Below are positions 8,340 through 15,994 of a DNA stretch of 64,000 nt, one piece after another. This DNA is from Streptomyces hawaiiensis (lineage in GTDB: Bacteria; Actinomycetota; Actinomycetes; Streptomycetales; Streptomycetaceae): NCBI RefSeq assembly GCF_004803895.1, contig NZ_CP021978.1, forward strand, positions 3,224,001-3,288,000, in the 5' to 3' direction. Both the position numbers and the translations under genes were made by a program. The notes under the pieces were generated by a model. The model did no database searches. It was given only the letters and a program-made list of their open reading frames with translations, and was not told the DNA's origin. Position 1 is the first letter of the stretch; each line of letters starts with the position of its first letter.

Positions 8340-8852
8340 ATGCCCCCGACCTTGCGCACCCCACGCCTGTTTCTTGACGCCTACCGCCCGGACGACGAAG
8401 AGAGCTTCGTCGCACTGTTCCAGGACAGGAGGGTGTCCCGGTGGATGGGTGACGGGCCTGCTGCCGAGGCCGCGGACCGGGCGCTGTTCGGGCGGATCTT
8501 CAGCAAGGTGTACGCGGGGGATCTGTTCGACGTGTGGGCGGTCCGGCGTGGCGGGCTCCTGGTCGGGCACGCGGAGATCAAGCGGACCGAAGAGGTCGAT
8601 GGTCACGAGATCGTCTATGCCCTGGGGCCTGACGTCTGGGGCAGCGGGCTCGGAACGGAGCTGGCGGAGGCGCTCGTGAGTCATGGCTTCGAGTCGCTCG
8701 GGCTGACCGAGGTGCACGCCACCGTGGCCGCGCAGAACAAGGCGTCGCTGCGCCTGCTGGGCAAGATCGGGTTCGAACACGCTCGGGACATCGTCGAGGA
8801 CGACGGCGCGCTCACGCGCGTGCTGACCCGCCGTCTCCCGGGGCGCTCGTAG
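8340..8852 (+). CDS. GNAT-family N-acetyltransferase (RimJ/RimL-like)
   Basis: A 170-residue acetyl-CoA-dependent acyltransferase of the RimJ/RimL-like GNAT group; the acceptor amine is unknown. It begins TLRTPRLFLDAYRPDDEES, typical of these proteins. The acetyl-CoA loop region is ALGPDVWGSGLGTELAEAL, followed by the late motif NKASLRLLGKIGFEHARDI. ATG 8340 gives the normal family length; no strong Shine-Dalgarno precedes it. Nothing in its surroundings indicates its substrate. Confidence 0.85.
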   Translation: MPPTLRTPRLFLDAYRPDDEESFVALFQDRRVSRWMGDGPAAEAADRALFGRIFSKVYAGDLFDVWAVRRGGLLVGHAEIKRTEEVDGHEIVYALGPDVWGSGLGTELAEALVSHGFESLGLTEVHATVAAQNKASLRLLGKIGFEHARDIVEDDGALTRVLTRRLPGRS

Positions 8853-9019
8853 AGACGTACGGCCACGGCGCCGTCCGGCGGCCCTCCGCGTCGAGCAGGC
8901 CGGTGCGGAGGCCAGTACAGGAGGGAGCCCAGGGCTCCCTCGCCGTACTCGAACCGCCGGCCGGGGCGCCGGACGCCCGCACCACTTCGGCTGCGAGGCG
9001 GAGGCGCAACGTCAGCAGG

Positions 9020-9337
9020 TCAGGGGGCCAGCACGGGCCGCATGACACTTCTGGTCTCGTCCTTCTCCCCCGACGCTGCGCCATCGTCGCACCCGGTCTC
9101 CTGCGCTTGAAGGCTCTGGGGCCCGAACAGGACACTCCAGACGATGTCTTCGAGGCCCTGTTTCTGCACGCGGGTCGTGTGGCACGTAGAGGTCTGGCCC
9201 TCTTCGCGGTCAGGCGGCGCAGCGGTGTGTGCCGCTACGGGGGCGGCGGAGGTCAGGGCTGCTGCGAGGACGATGACGGTCGCGCCGGCCGAGTGCGCGA
9301 GGGAACGGTGCACGGAGTGCAGTCGCGGGATTTTCAT
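9020..9337 (-). CDS. small secreted protein of unknown function
   Basis: A 105-residue protein with a clear Sec signal peptide: basic MKIPRLHSVHRSLAHS, a hydrophobic core, and probable cleavage after APVAA near residue 36. The mature part is short and hydrophilic, with two cysteines (TSTCHTTRV and ETGCDDG) that could form one disulfide. ATG 9337 follows AGGGTGTGATC. The flanking gaps 8853-9019 and 9338-9540 hold no gene I can support. Function unknown; a real but lineage-restricted gene is likely. Confidence 0.5.
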   Translation of the reverse strand: MKIPRLHSVHRSLAHSAGATVIVLAAALTSAAPVAAHTAAPPDREEGQTSTCHTTRVQKQGLEDIVWSVLFGPQSLQAQETGCDDGAASGEKDETRSVMRPVLAP

Positions 9338-9540
9338 GATCACACCCTGAGCGCAAAAGTGCCCAGGAGGAAGGCTGACGGCCCCGAAGGCGGGCAACTC
9401 AACCCGATCGCGCGATGAGCTGAGGGGGCTTGAGCGGGCGGGGGTGAGAAAGGGCTGGGTCAGAGCGTGTCATGTCCTCGGTGAACCGGGTGAGCCATCC
9501 GGCCCAGGGGGCGTCTGGCACCGCCCGTCCGCAAGGCGGT

Positions 9541-11727
9541 TCACGTCCGGCGGGTCGAGGGCTGAGACGGCAGCATCACGTCTCCGCTGCGCTTGAGCCG
9601 CTGCCAGGGCAGTCGGTAGCCGTTGATCGCGGTCAGACAGGCCTGGGCGAGGACCAGATACATCAGCTGGCGGTAGACGACCTGCTGGAGAGGGAGCGCC
9701 CACAGGGGCCGGAGCCGCTCGCCGTCGAGGTGGAAGGCGTACGCGGCGCACATGGCCTGCACAGCCAGCATGCCGCTCCAGGCCAGGACCGTGATGAGCG
9801 GGTCTCCGAACACCAGACCGTACAGGGCCAGTATGTCGATCAGCGGGGAGAGCAGTGGGGTGAAGATCTGGAAGACGGCCAGCAAGGGCAGACCGAGGCG
9901 GCCGAAGCGGCCCGCGTGGCCCCGCTCGAGCAGCGCGTGCCGGTGCTTCCATGCCGCCTGCATGGTGCCGTAACTCCATCGGTAGCGCTGGCGCCACAGT
10001 TGCCGCAGCGAGGCCGGTGCCTCGGTCCAGGCGAGTGCGTCCGGCGCGTAGCGGATCTCCCACCCGGCCCGGTGCAGGGCCATGGTGATGTCGGTGTCCT
10101 CGGCGAGGGTGTCGGCACTCATCATCCCGGCGTCCCGCAGGGCCTCGACTCGGAACGCCCCCACGGCACCGGGAATGGTGGGCAGGCAGCGCAGCAGGTC
10201 GTACATACGGCGGTCGAGGTTGAAGCCCATGACGTACTCGATGTGCTGCCACCGGCCGAGCAGACGCCGGCGGTTGCCGACCTTGGCGTTGCCCGCGACG
10301 GCGCCGACGCGGGGGTCGGCGAACGGCTGGACCACACGGCCGACGGTCGAGGGCGCGAAGACGGTGTCGGCGTCCAGCATGACGACGATGTCGTGTGAGG
10401 CCCGCAGGACGCCGGTGTTGAGGGCGGAGGGTTTGCCTCCGTTGGGCTGCCGGATGACGGTGACGTTCTCGAGGGCGAGGGACCGCGCGAGGTCGGCGGT
10501 GCCGTCGTGGGAACCGTCGTCCACGACGATGATCTCGACGGGATGGTCGCTCGCGGCGAGCGAACGGAGTGTCTTGGGGATGCACAGCTCCTCGTCGTAC
10601 GCGGGTATGACGACACTGACGGGCCGGGTGACGGGTCGGCGCGGGCCGGTATGCGGGCGCCGGTGCCGACGGGCGTGGTGGCGGGCTAGGGCGAGCAGGA
10701 GCACACACCGTGCGAGGACGAGCGAACCGACCACCAGCAGCAACAGGCTGACGGCCGAAACCGCTGCCCTCGACACGGTGACAGCGGCCACGAAGATGCG
10801 GCCCTGCCACAGTTCCCCTGTTCCGACGGGGCTGGTGAAACTGTCGGTGCCGACGAGATCGGCCAGGGTGGTGAAGCGGTACCCCTGGGCCTTCAGCCGG
10901 GGGATCAAGGTCTTGAGGGCCTCGACGGTCTGTGATCTGTCCCCTCCCGCGTCATGCAGGAGGACGACCGCGCCCCTGCCCGGCGCGTCGGGCGTGGCCG
11001 CGTCGGCGATCGCCCGGGCGCCCGGGCGCCGCCAGTCGTTGGTGTCCTGATCGATGAACGCCAGGACGTAGCCCTTCGCGCCCAGGCGCCGGGTCACGGT
11101 CCAGGCCGGGGCGTCGAGGGCGGATGTGGTCGAGGAGTAGGGCATCCGCATCAGCGACGTGTTGATGCCTGCGGCCCCGGCGAGGGCGAGTTGGGTCAGC
11201 GCCAGCTCACGGTCGACGGCGCTCGCCGACTGGGTGGTCAGGTCCCGGTGGGAGAAGGTGTGCACACCGACCTCGTGGCCGGAACGGATCACACTGCGCA
11301 GAACTCCCGGGTGCCTGACGGTCTGTTGCCCGGTGACGAAGAAGGTGCCAGGCGTGCCGTAGTGGTCGAGAACGGCCCGTATGCGGGGTGTCCAGGTGGG
11401 GTCGGGGCCGTCGTCGAAGGTCAGGACGATGGTCTTGGCCGGTGTGCGATAGGTCCGCAGGTGAGCGTCGGTGGTGTCCACGACCGGACCGCCGCCGGCG
11501 ATCCTGCGGGGGACGCCGATGGCGGGGCGCCCGCTGCGCCCTTCCTGGTCACCGGCGAAGCCGCGCGTGGTGTACCCCTCGACCAGGAGGACCGAGGCGA
11601 CGAAGGCCAGCAGGACAAGGGGAACGACGATGCGGAACCGGCGCCGGGGCGACAGGGGCGGTCGCGTCCGCCGCGGACCGGGCGACCTCGGTGAGGGGCC
11701 GGGTGGCCGGTGAGGACGCCGCCGCAT
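9541..11727 (-). CDS. bifunctional polysaccharide deacetylase / family 2 glycosyltransferase, membrane-bound
   Basis: A 728-residue fusion resembling the enzymes that make partly deacetylated extracellular poly-GlcNAc (MatB/PgaBC type). A membrane anchor at 32-50 is followed by an extracytoplasmic NodB domain, about 93-290: TFDDGPD (103-109), HTFSH (156-160), RMPYSS (194-199) and LLHD (256-259). Transmembrane helices near 314-345 lead to a cytoplasmic GT2 domain with VVDDGS (401-406), DAD (452-454), EDTD (543-546) and QRYRW (580-584), then further helices. The start overlaps the stop of the upstream gene by 1 nt (TGATG), so the two are co-translated. The polymer made is an inference. Confidence 0.88.
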   Translation of the reverse strand: MRRRPHRPPGPSPRSPGPRRTRPPLSPRRRFRIVVPLVLLAFVASVLLVEGYTTRGFAGDQEGRSGRPAIGVPRRIAGGGPVVDTTDAHLRTYRTPAKTIVLTFDDGPDPTWTPRIRAVLDHYGTPGTFFVTGQQTVRHPGVLRSVIRSGHEVGVHTFSHRDLTTQSASAVDRELALTQLALAGAAGINTSLMRMPYSSTTSALDAPAWTVTRRLGAKGYVLAFIDQDTNDWRRPGARAIADAATPDAPGRGAVVLLHDAGGDRSQTVEALKTLIPRLKAQGYRFTTLADLVGTDSFTSPVGTGELWQGRIFVAAVTVSRAAVSAVSLLLLVVGSLVLARCVLLLALARHHARRHRRPHTGPRRPVTRPVSVVIPAYDEELCIPKTLRSLAASDHPVEIIVVDDGSHDGTADLARSLALENVTVIRQPNGGKPSALNTGVLRASHDIVVMLDADTVFAPSTVGRVVQPFADPRVGAVAGNAKVGNRRRLLGRWQHIEYVMGFNLDRRMYDLLRCLPTIPGAVGAFRVEALRDAGMMSADTLAEDTDITMALHRAGWEIRYAPDALAWTEAPASLRQLWRQRYRWSYGTMQAAWKHRHALLERGHAGRFGRLGLPLLAVFQIFTPLLSPLIDILALYGLVFGDPLITVLAWSGMLAVQAMCAAYAFHLDGERLRPLWALPLQQVVYRQLMYLVLAQACLTAINGYRLPWQRLKRSGDVMLPSQPSTRRT

Positions 11728-12440
11728 CAGGGGGCCTCGGCCACCGATGGGTCGGAGGACGGGGGTGTGACACCGGACGGCGCCGAGGGGCCGGTCGCCG
11801 GCCCTGTCGGCTCGGGGGCCGGCGACGGCGTCTGCACCGGGGGTGCGGGTGCCGGTGGCGGCGTCTGCGCCGGGGGCTCGGGTACCGGTGGGGCCGTGGT
11901 CGGCGGAGCGGGAGAGGGCGGAGGCGAGGCGGGCGCGGTGCCCGTGCCCGGTGTGGGGGCGGGAGCGGCAGGATCATCGGGAACGGGCTGCGCCGGTGGA
12001 GTCGTTGGTGCCTGCGGTTCTGGTGTGTCAGGAGGTGCCGGGGGGTCGATGGGTGGGTCCCCGGGTATCAGGGGCGGAGCGACAGGAGGGCCGGGCACGG
12101 TGAACTGCGGAACGAGCAGGTTGCCCGGACCGACGCGTTCCGAGCGGTCCGACGCGGGTGGCTCGCCGGGTGCCGGGGGCACCCGGCCGGGGGTGTGGGG
12201 CCCCGGTGCGGCGGGCGCCGCGATGTCGCCGGGCAGGATGGCCCCCGGCGCGAAGGGCGTTGCTCCCATCAGGCTCAGGCCCAGTACCGCCATGTACGTG
12301 GCAGCACCGGCGGCCAGCCCGTAGCCGGCGCGCCGCAGATACCGCGCACGTCGGCCGGAGGCGTCGACGAACACGGGGAGGTTCGAATCGCCCGACGATT
12401 CCTGTCCCGTATGCCCGCTTTTGGGACGAAGAAGCACCAT
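11727..12440 (-). CDS. proline-rich membrane-anchored protein, partner of the deacetylase/glycosyltransferase
   Basis: A 237-residue protein with a short cytoplasmic part (SNLPVFVDASGRRARYLRRA), one transmembrane helix (about 41-59) and a long extracellular Pro/Ala-rich region from about residue 75 to the end, with many PAPP and PPAP stretches. Such regions span or bind the cell wall. ATG 12440 is the only ATG start; a TTG at 12482 is less likely. Its stop overlaps the start of the polymer synthase by 1 nt, which suggests a scaffolding or export role. No catalytic motif is visible. Confidence 0.7.
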   Translation of the reverse strand: MVLLRPKSGHTGQESSGDSNLPVFVDASGRRARYLRRAGYGLAAGAATYMAVLGLSLMGATPFAPGAILPGDIAAPAAPGPHTPGRVPPAPGEPPASDRSERVGPGNLLVPQFTVPGPPVAPPLIPGDPPIDPPAPPDTPEPQAPTTPPAQPVPDDPAAPAPTPGTGTAPASPPPSPAPPTTAPPVPEPPAQTPPPAPAPPVQTPSPAPEPTGPATGPSAPSGVTPPSSDPSVAEAP

Positions 12441-12610
12441 GGCGTTCAGCGTACGCCGCTGCGGCGCGGGCGAGTTCCTCAAGAGACGGCAAGAATTTCT
12501 TACTCAGCCGTGCAACCCTTCCCGGCCCCCGCGGGTCGTACTTGGTGTCAGGGCCTTTGGGGGAGGGGATCTGGGGGGATCGCGAGGTTCCTGACGGGAG
12601 GGGAAAAGGC

Positions 12611-12644
12611 CGAGGGGGCCCGGTCGACGGACCGGGCCCCCTCG
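12611..12644 (-). terminator. intrinsic terminator of the rbs operon
   Basis: A perfect 15-bp stem (12611-12625 with 12630-12644) with a 4-nt GACG loop; reading leftward it is followed by GCCTTTTCCCC. It lies 37 bp past the rbsD stop. Confidence 0.85.
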
Positions 12645-12680
12645 AAACCGTTCAGGGGCGGCAGATGCCGTCCAGGGGCG

Positions 12681-13070
12681 TCAGAAGAAGACGCCGCACC
12701 GCAGCAGGACGTTCGCGTACGGCCGTGCCTCGCCCGTGCGGACGACCAGGCGGGCCCCCGCCGACAGCTCCTTGAGCCGCTCGTGCGAGACGAGGTCCAG
12801 CCCGGGGAAGTGCCCCTCCAGCAGCGACGACGCCTCAGGATTGGCCTCCCGCAGCTCCCGCGCCGCCGTCGCCCCCTCGACCACCAGCTCGGCCAGCAGC
12901 CCGTCCAGCACCTCGGCGAACGCCGGCACCCCGGCCCGGAAGGCCAGGTCCACCACCCGGGGACCGTCGGGTATGGGCATGCCCGCGTCGCACACCAGCA
13001 CCCCGTCGCCGTGACCGAGTTCGGCCAGCGCACCGGCGAGGTGGCGGTTCAGTATTCCGGTCCTCTTCAC
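12681..13070 (-). CDS. rbsD: D-ribose pyranase
   Basis: A 129-residue RbsD that interconverts the pyranose and furanose forms of ribose so that ribokinase can act. The N-terminus MKRTGILNRHLAGALAELGHGD and the C-terminus RTGEARPYANVLLRCGVFF carry the family's conserved His and Arg/Tyr/Asn positions (LGHGD, ARPYAN). GTG 13070 overlaps the rbsK stop as GTGA, so translation is coupled. It is the last gene of the operon, before a strong terminator. Confidence 0.92.
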   Translation of the reverse strand: MKRTGILNRHLAGALAELGHGDGVLVCDAGMPIPDGPRVVDLAFRAGVPAFAEVLDGLLAELVVEGATAARELREANPEASSLLEGHFPGLDLVSHERLKELSAGARLVVRTGEARPYANVLLRCGVFF

Positions 13071-13969
13071 GGTGCGGCGACCTCCGCCGCCGTCGGGAAG
13101 GACGCCTGCGCGCCCTCCTTCGTCACGGTCGCGGCACCCACCCGCGCCGCGTACGCCGCCGCCTGAGCCAGGGACTCGCCCGCCCCCAGCCGGTAGGCCA
13201 GCGCGGCCGTGAAGGAGTCGCCCGCTCCCGTCGTGTCCACCGCGTCCACCTTCACGGCCGGCACGCGCGAGAACCCCTGCGCCGACGCCACCAGCGCGCC
13301 CTGGGCGCCCAGCGTCACCACCACCGACCTCGGGCCCTTGGCGAGGAGGATCCGCGCCCAGTCCTCGGGGGTGTCCCCGACGGCGGAGTCGCCCAGGATC
13401 ACCTTCGCCTCGTGCTCGTTCACGATCAGCGGGTCGCAGGCCGCCAGCACCTCCTGCGGAAGGGGGCGCGGCGGCGAGGGGTTCAGCACGAAACGGCTGT
13501 GTGGCGCCAGGTTCCGTACGGTCTCCACCACGGTCTCCAGCGGGATCTCCAGCTGCGCCGACACCACCTTGGAGCCCTGGAAGAGGCACCCTGCGGCGCT
13601 GACGTCCTCCGGAGTGAGGCGGCCGTTGGCGCCGGGCGAGACGACGATGCTGTTGTCCCCGGACGGGTCGACCGTGATCAACGCGACCCCGGTCGGCGCG
13701 CCGCCCACCAGGACCCCCACCGTGTCGACGCCCGCCTCGCGCTGCGAGTCCAGCAGCAGCCGGCCGTGGGCGTCGTCGCCGACCCGGGCCAGCAGCGCCG
13801 TACGGGCGCCGAGCCGGGCGGCGGCGACCGCCTGGTTCGCGCCCTTGCCGCCCGGGTGGACGGCCAGATCGGAGCCGAGCACGGTCTCGCCGGCACCGGG
13901 CCGGCGCTCCACCCCGATCACCAGGTCGGCGTTGGCCGACCCCACGACCAGGAGGTCGTAGTCGTACAT
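13067..13969 (-). CDS. rbsK: ribokinase (PfkB family)
   Basis: A 300-residue PfkB-family kinase that phosphorylates ribose at O5. The substrate region GSANADLVIGVERRPGAGET and signature PGGKGANQAVAAARLGA are at the N-terminus. The anion-hole/catalytic motif DTTGAGDSFTAALAY is near residue 240, and NEHEAKVILGD is also typical. ATG 13969 is chosen over GTG 13984 because GGGGAG lies 7 nt upstream. It is separated from rbsCB by 75 bp carrying a 12-bp hairpin, and its stop overlaps rbsD. Confidence 0.93.
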   Translation of the reverse strand: MYDYDLLVVGSANADLVIGVERRPGAGETVLGSDLAVHPGGKGANQAVAAARLGARTALLARVGDDAHGRLLLDSQREAGVDTVGVLVGGAPTGVALITVDPSGDNSIVVSPGANGRLTPEDVSAAGCLFQGSKVVSAQLEIPLETVVETVRNLAPHSRFVLNPSPPRPLPQEVLAACDPLIVNEHEAKVILGDSAVGDTPEDWARILLAKGPRSVVVTLGAQGALVASAQGFSRVPAVKVDAVDTTGAGDSFTAALAYRLGAGESLAQAAAYAARVGAATVTKEGAQASFPTAAEVAAP

Positions 13970-13995
13970 GAGTTGTCTCCCCACGTGAGTGACAT

Positions 13996-14033
13996 GGCCG
14001 GGCGGTCCACCAGCTGTGTGTGACCGCCCGGCC
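13996..14033 (-). promoter_or_regulatory. intercistronic 12-bp hairpin between rbsCB and rbsK
   Basis: GGCCGGGCGGTC (13996-14007) is exactly complementary to GACCGCCCGGCC (14022-14033), with a 14-nt loop and no T-tract on the transcribed strand. It is probably a 3'-end stabiliser or partial terminator that lowers expression of rbsK-rbsD relative to the transporter. Confidence 0.6.
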
Positions 14034-14044
14034 GTTCCCCGATG

Positions 14045-15994
14045 TCAGCCGCTGAAGCCGGCCACGTTCTCCTTCGTGACCACCTTCACCGGCACCTTCA
14101 CCGTCTCCTCGACCTTCTCGCCCTTCAGGGCCCGCAGGGCGTTGTCCACGGCGATCTTCCCGAGCTGGGACGGCTGCTGCGCCACGGACGCGTACAGCGT
14201 GCCGCCCTCGACCGCCTTCAGTCCGTCCGGCGTGCCGTCGAAGCCGACGACCGAGACGGACTTGCCGGCCTTGGAGCCCAGCGCCTTGATCGCGCCGAGG
14301 GCCATCTCGTCGTTGGCGGCGATGACGCCCTGGACGTCCGGGTGGGCCTGGAGCAGGTTCGACATGACGTCGAGGCCCTTGGTGCGGTCGAAGTCGGCGG
14401 GCTGCTGGGCGACGACCTGGATGCCCGGGAAGGCCTTGAGGCCGTTCGCGAAGCCCTGTGCGCGCTCCCGGGCCGCGGAGGTGCCCGCCTGGCCCTGGAG
14501 GATCACGATCTTGCCCTTGCCGCCCAGCTTGTCGGCGACGGTCTTGGCGGCGAGTTCACCGCCGGCGACGTTGTCGGAGGCGACGAGAGCGTCCACCGGC
14601 GCCTTGTTGACGCCCCGGTCGACCGCGATGACCGGGATCTTCGCCTGGTCGGCGGCCTTGACGGAGTTGCTCGCGGCGTCCGAGTCCACCGGGTTGACGA
14701 TGATCGCGCCGAGGCCGGAACTGGTGAAGTTCTGCAGCTGGTTGGCCTGCTGGGACGCGTCGTTCTGAGCGTCGGTGACGGTCAGGTCCACGCCCCGCTT
14801 CTCCGCCTCGGCCTCGGCGCCCGCCCGGATCTGTACGAAGAAGGGGTTGTTGAGGGTGGACAGCGACAGGCCCATCTTGGGGCTGCTCGTGGCGGAGGAG
14901 CCGTTGTGCAGGAAGGACGTGGCGCCGACGATCGCGACGGTGACCACGGCCGCGAGCCCGTACGTCACCGCCTGCTTGCCCTTGCCCCCTGAAGAAGCAC
15001 CGGCCACCGGGGTCGCCCCCGCCTTGCGCCGCAGCGTGTCGAACAGCACCGCCAGCGCGATGACCACACCGATGACGACCTGCTGCCAGAACGCGGAGAC
15101 GTTCAGCAGGTTCAGCCCGTTGCGCAGCACGGCCAGGATCAGGGCGCCGATGAGCGTGCCGGACGCCTTGCCGGTGCCGCCCGCGAGGGAGGCACCGCCG
15201 ATGACGACGGCGGCGATCGCGTCCAGCTCGTAGCCGTCGGCGGCCTGGGGCTGCGCGGAGGACAGACGGGCGGCGAGCACCACACCGGCGACCGCGGCGA
15301 AGACGCCCGAGAAGGCGTAGATCGCGAGCTTCTGCTTCTTCACGCGCAGCCCGGACAGCCGCGCGGCCTCCTCGTTGCCGCCGATCGCGTACATGGAGCG
15401 GCCGATGTAGGTCCGGCCGAGCACGAACGCGGCGATCAGGCCCATCACGATCATCACCAGGACCGGCACCGGCAGCCAGCCGCCGAGCGTGTCGCCGAGG
15501 TGGGAGACCGACTCGGGGAAGGCGATCGGGGAGCCCTCGGAGATGACGAGGGACAGGCCGCGGGCCACGGACAGCATGGCCAGTGTGGCGATGAACGGCG
15601 GCAGCTTGCCGTAGGAGATCAGGATGCCGTTGACCAGGCCGCAGACGATGCCCGTCGCTATGGCGAGGAGTACGGCGAGGAAGACCGGGACGCCCGCGGA
15701 GGTGGCGCTCCAGGCGAGGACCGTGGCGGACAGCGCGGCGACCGAGCCGACCGACAGGTCGATGCCCGCCGAGACGATCACGAAGGTCACGCCGAAGGCG
15801 AGGATGGCGGTGACGGCCGCCTGCACGCCGACGTTGAGGAGGTTGTCCGCCGTCAGGAAGTCGCCGGACAGGGCCGACATCGCGACGACGAGGACGATCA
15901 GTGCGGTGAGTGCGCCGTTGTCGAGCAGGAGACGGCGCAGGCCTCCCGAGGCGCCACCCGCGCCCGTCGTTCTCTTGAGCGTGTCAGTGGCCAC
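14045..15994 (-). CDS. rbsCB: ribose ABC transporter permease fused to substrate-binding protein
   Basis: A 649-residue natural fusion. Residues 1-322 are an RbsC-type permease (AGIDLSVGSVAALS at 76-89; EAA-like GGNEEAARLSG at 205-215). A polar Gly/Ser linker (323-341) leads to an extra transmembrane helix (342-362) that would carry the chain outside. Residues 373-649 are an RbsB-type periplasmic-binding-protein fold (MGLSLSTLNNPFFVQIRAG, then NPVDSDAASNSVKAA, GFDGTPDGL). The binding domain has no lipobox or signal peptide and is tethered through the fused helix. GTG 15994 has GGAGG upstream and overlaps the rbsA stop by 11 nt. A similar fusion is known in S. coelicolor, from memory. Confidence 0.93.
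   Translation of the reverse strand: MATDTLKRTTGAGGASGGLRRLLLDNGALTALIVLVVAMSALSGDFLTADNLLNVGVQAAVTAILAFGVTFVIVSAGIDLSVGSVAALSATVLAWSATSAGVPVFLAVLLAIATGIVCGLVNGILISYGKLPPFIATLAMLSVARGLSLVISEGSPIAFPESVSHLGDTLGGWLPVPVLVMIVMGLIAAFVLGRTYIGRSMYAIGGNEEAARLSGLRVKKQKLAIYAFSGVFAAVAGVVLAARLSSAQPQAADGYELDAIAAVVIGGASLAGGTGKASGTLIGALILAVLRNGLNLLNVSAFWQQVVIGVVIALAVLFDTLRRKAGATPVAGASSGGKGKQAVTYGLAAVVTVAIVGATSFLHNGSSATSSPKMGLSLSTLNNPFFVQIRAGAEAEAEKRGVDLTVTDAQNDASQQANQLQNFTSSGLGAIIVNPVDSDAASNSVKAADQAKIPVIAVDRGVNKAPVDALVASDNVAGGELAAKTVADKLGGKGKIVILQGQAGTSAARERAQGFANGLKAFPGIQVVAQQPADFDRTKGLDVMSNLLQAHPDVQGVIAANDEMALGAIKALGSKAGKSVSVVGFDGTPDGLKAVEGGTLYASVAQQPSQLGKIAVDNALRALKGEKVEETVKVPVKVVTKENVAGFSG

Noticed and set aside
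14045..15994. rbsC-rbsB fusion as an assembly error
   Set aside because: A proper linker and an added transmembrane helix join the domains, and I recall the same fusion in another Streptomyces; no frameshift is needed.
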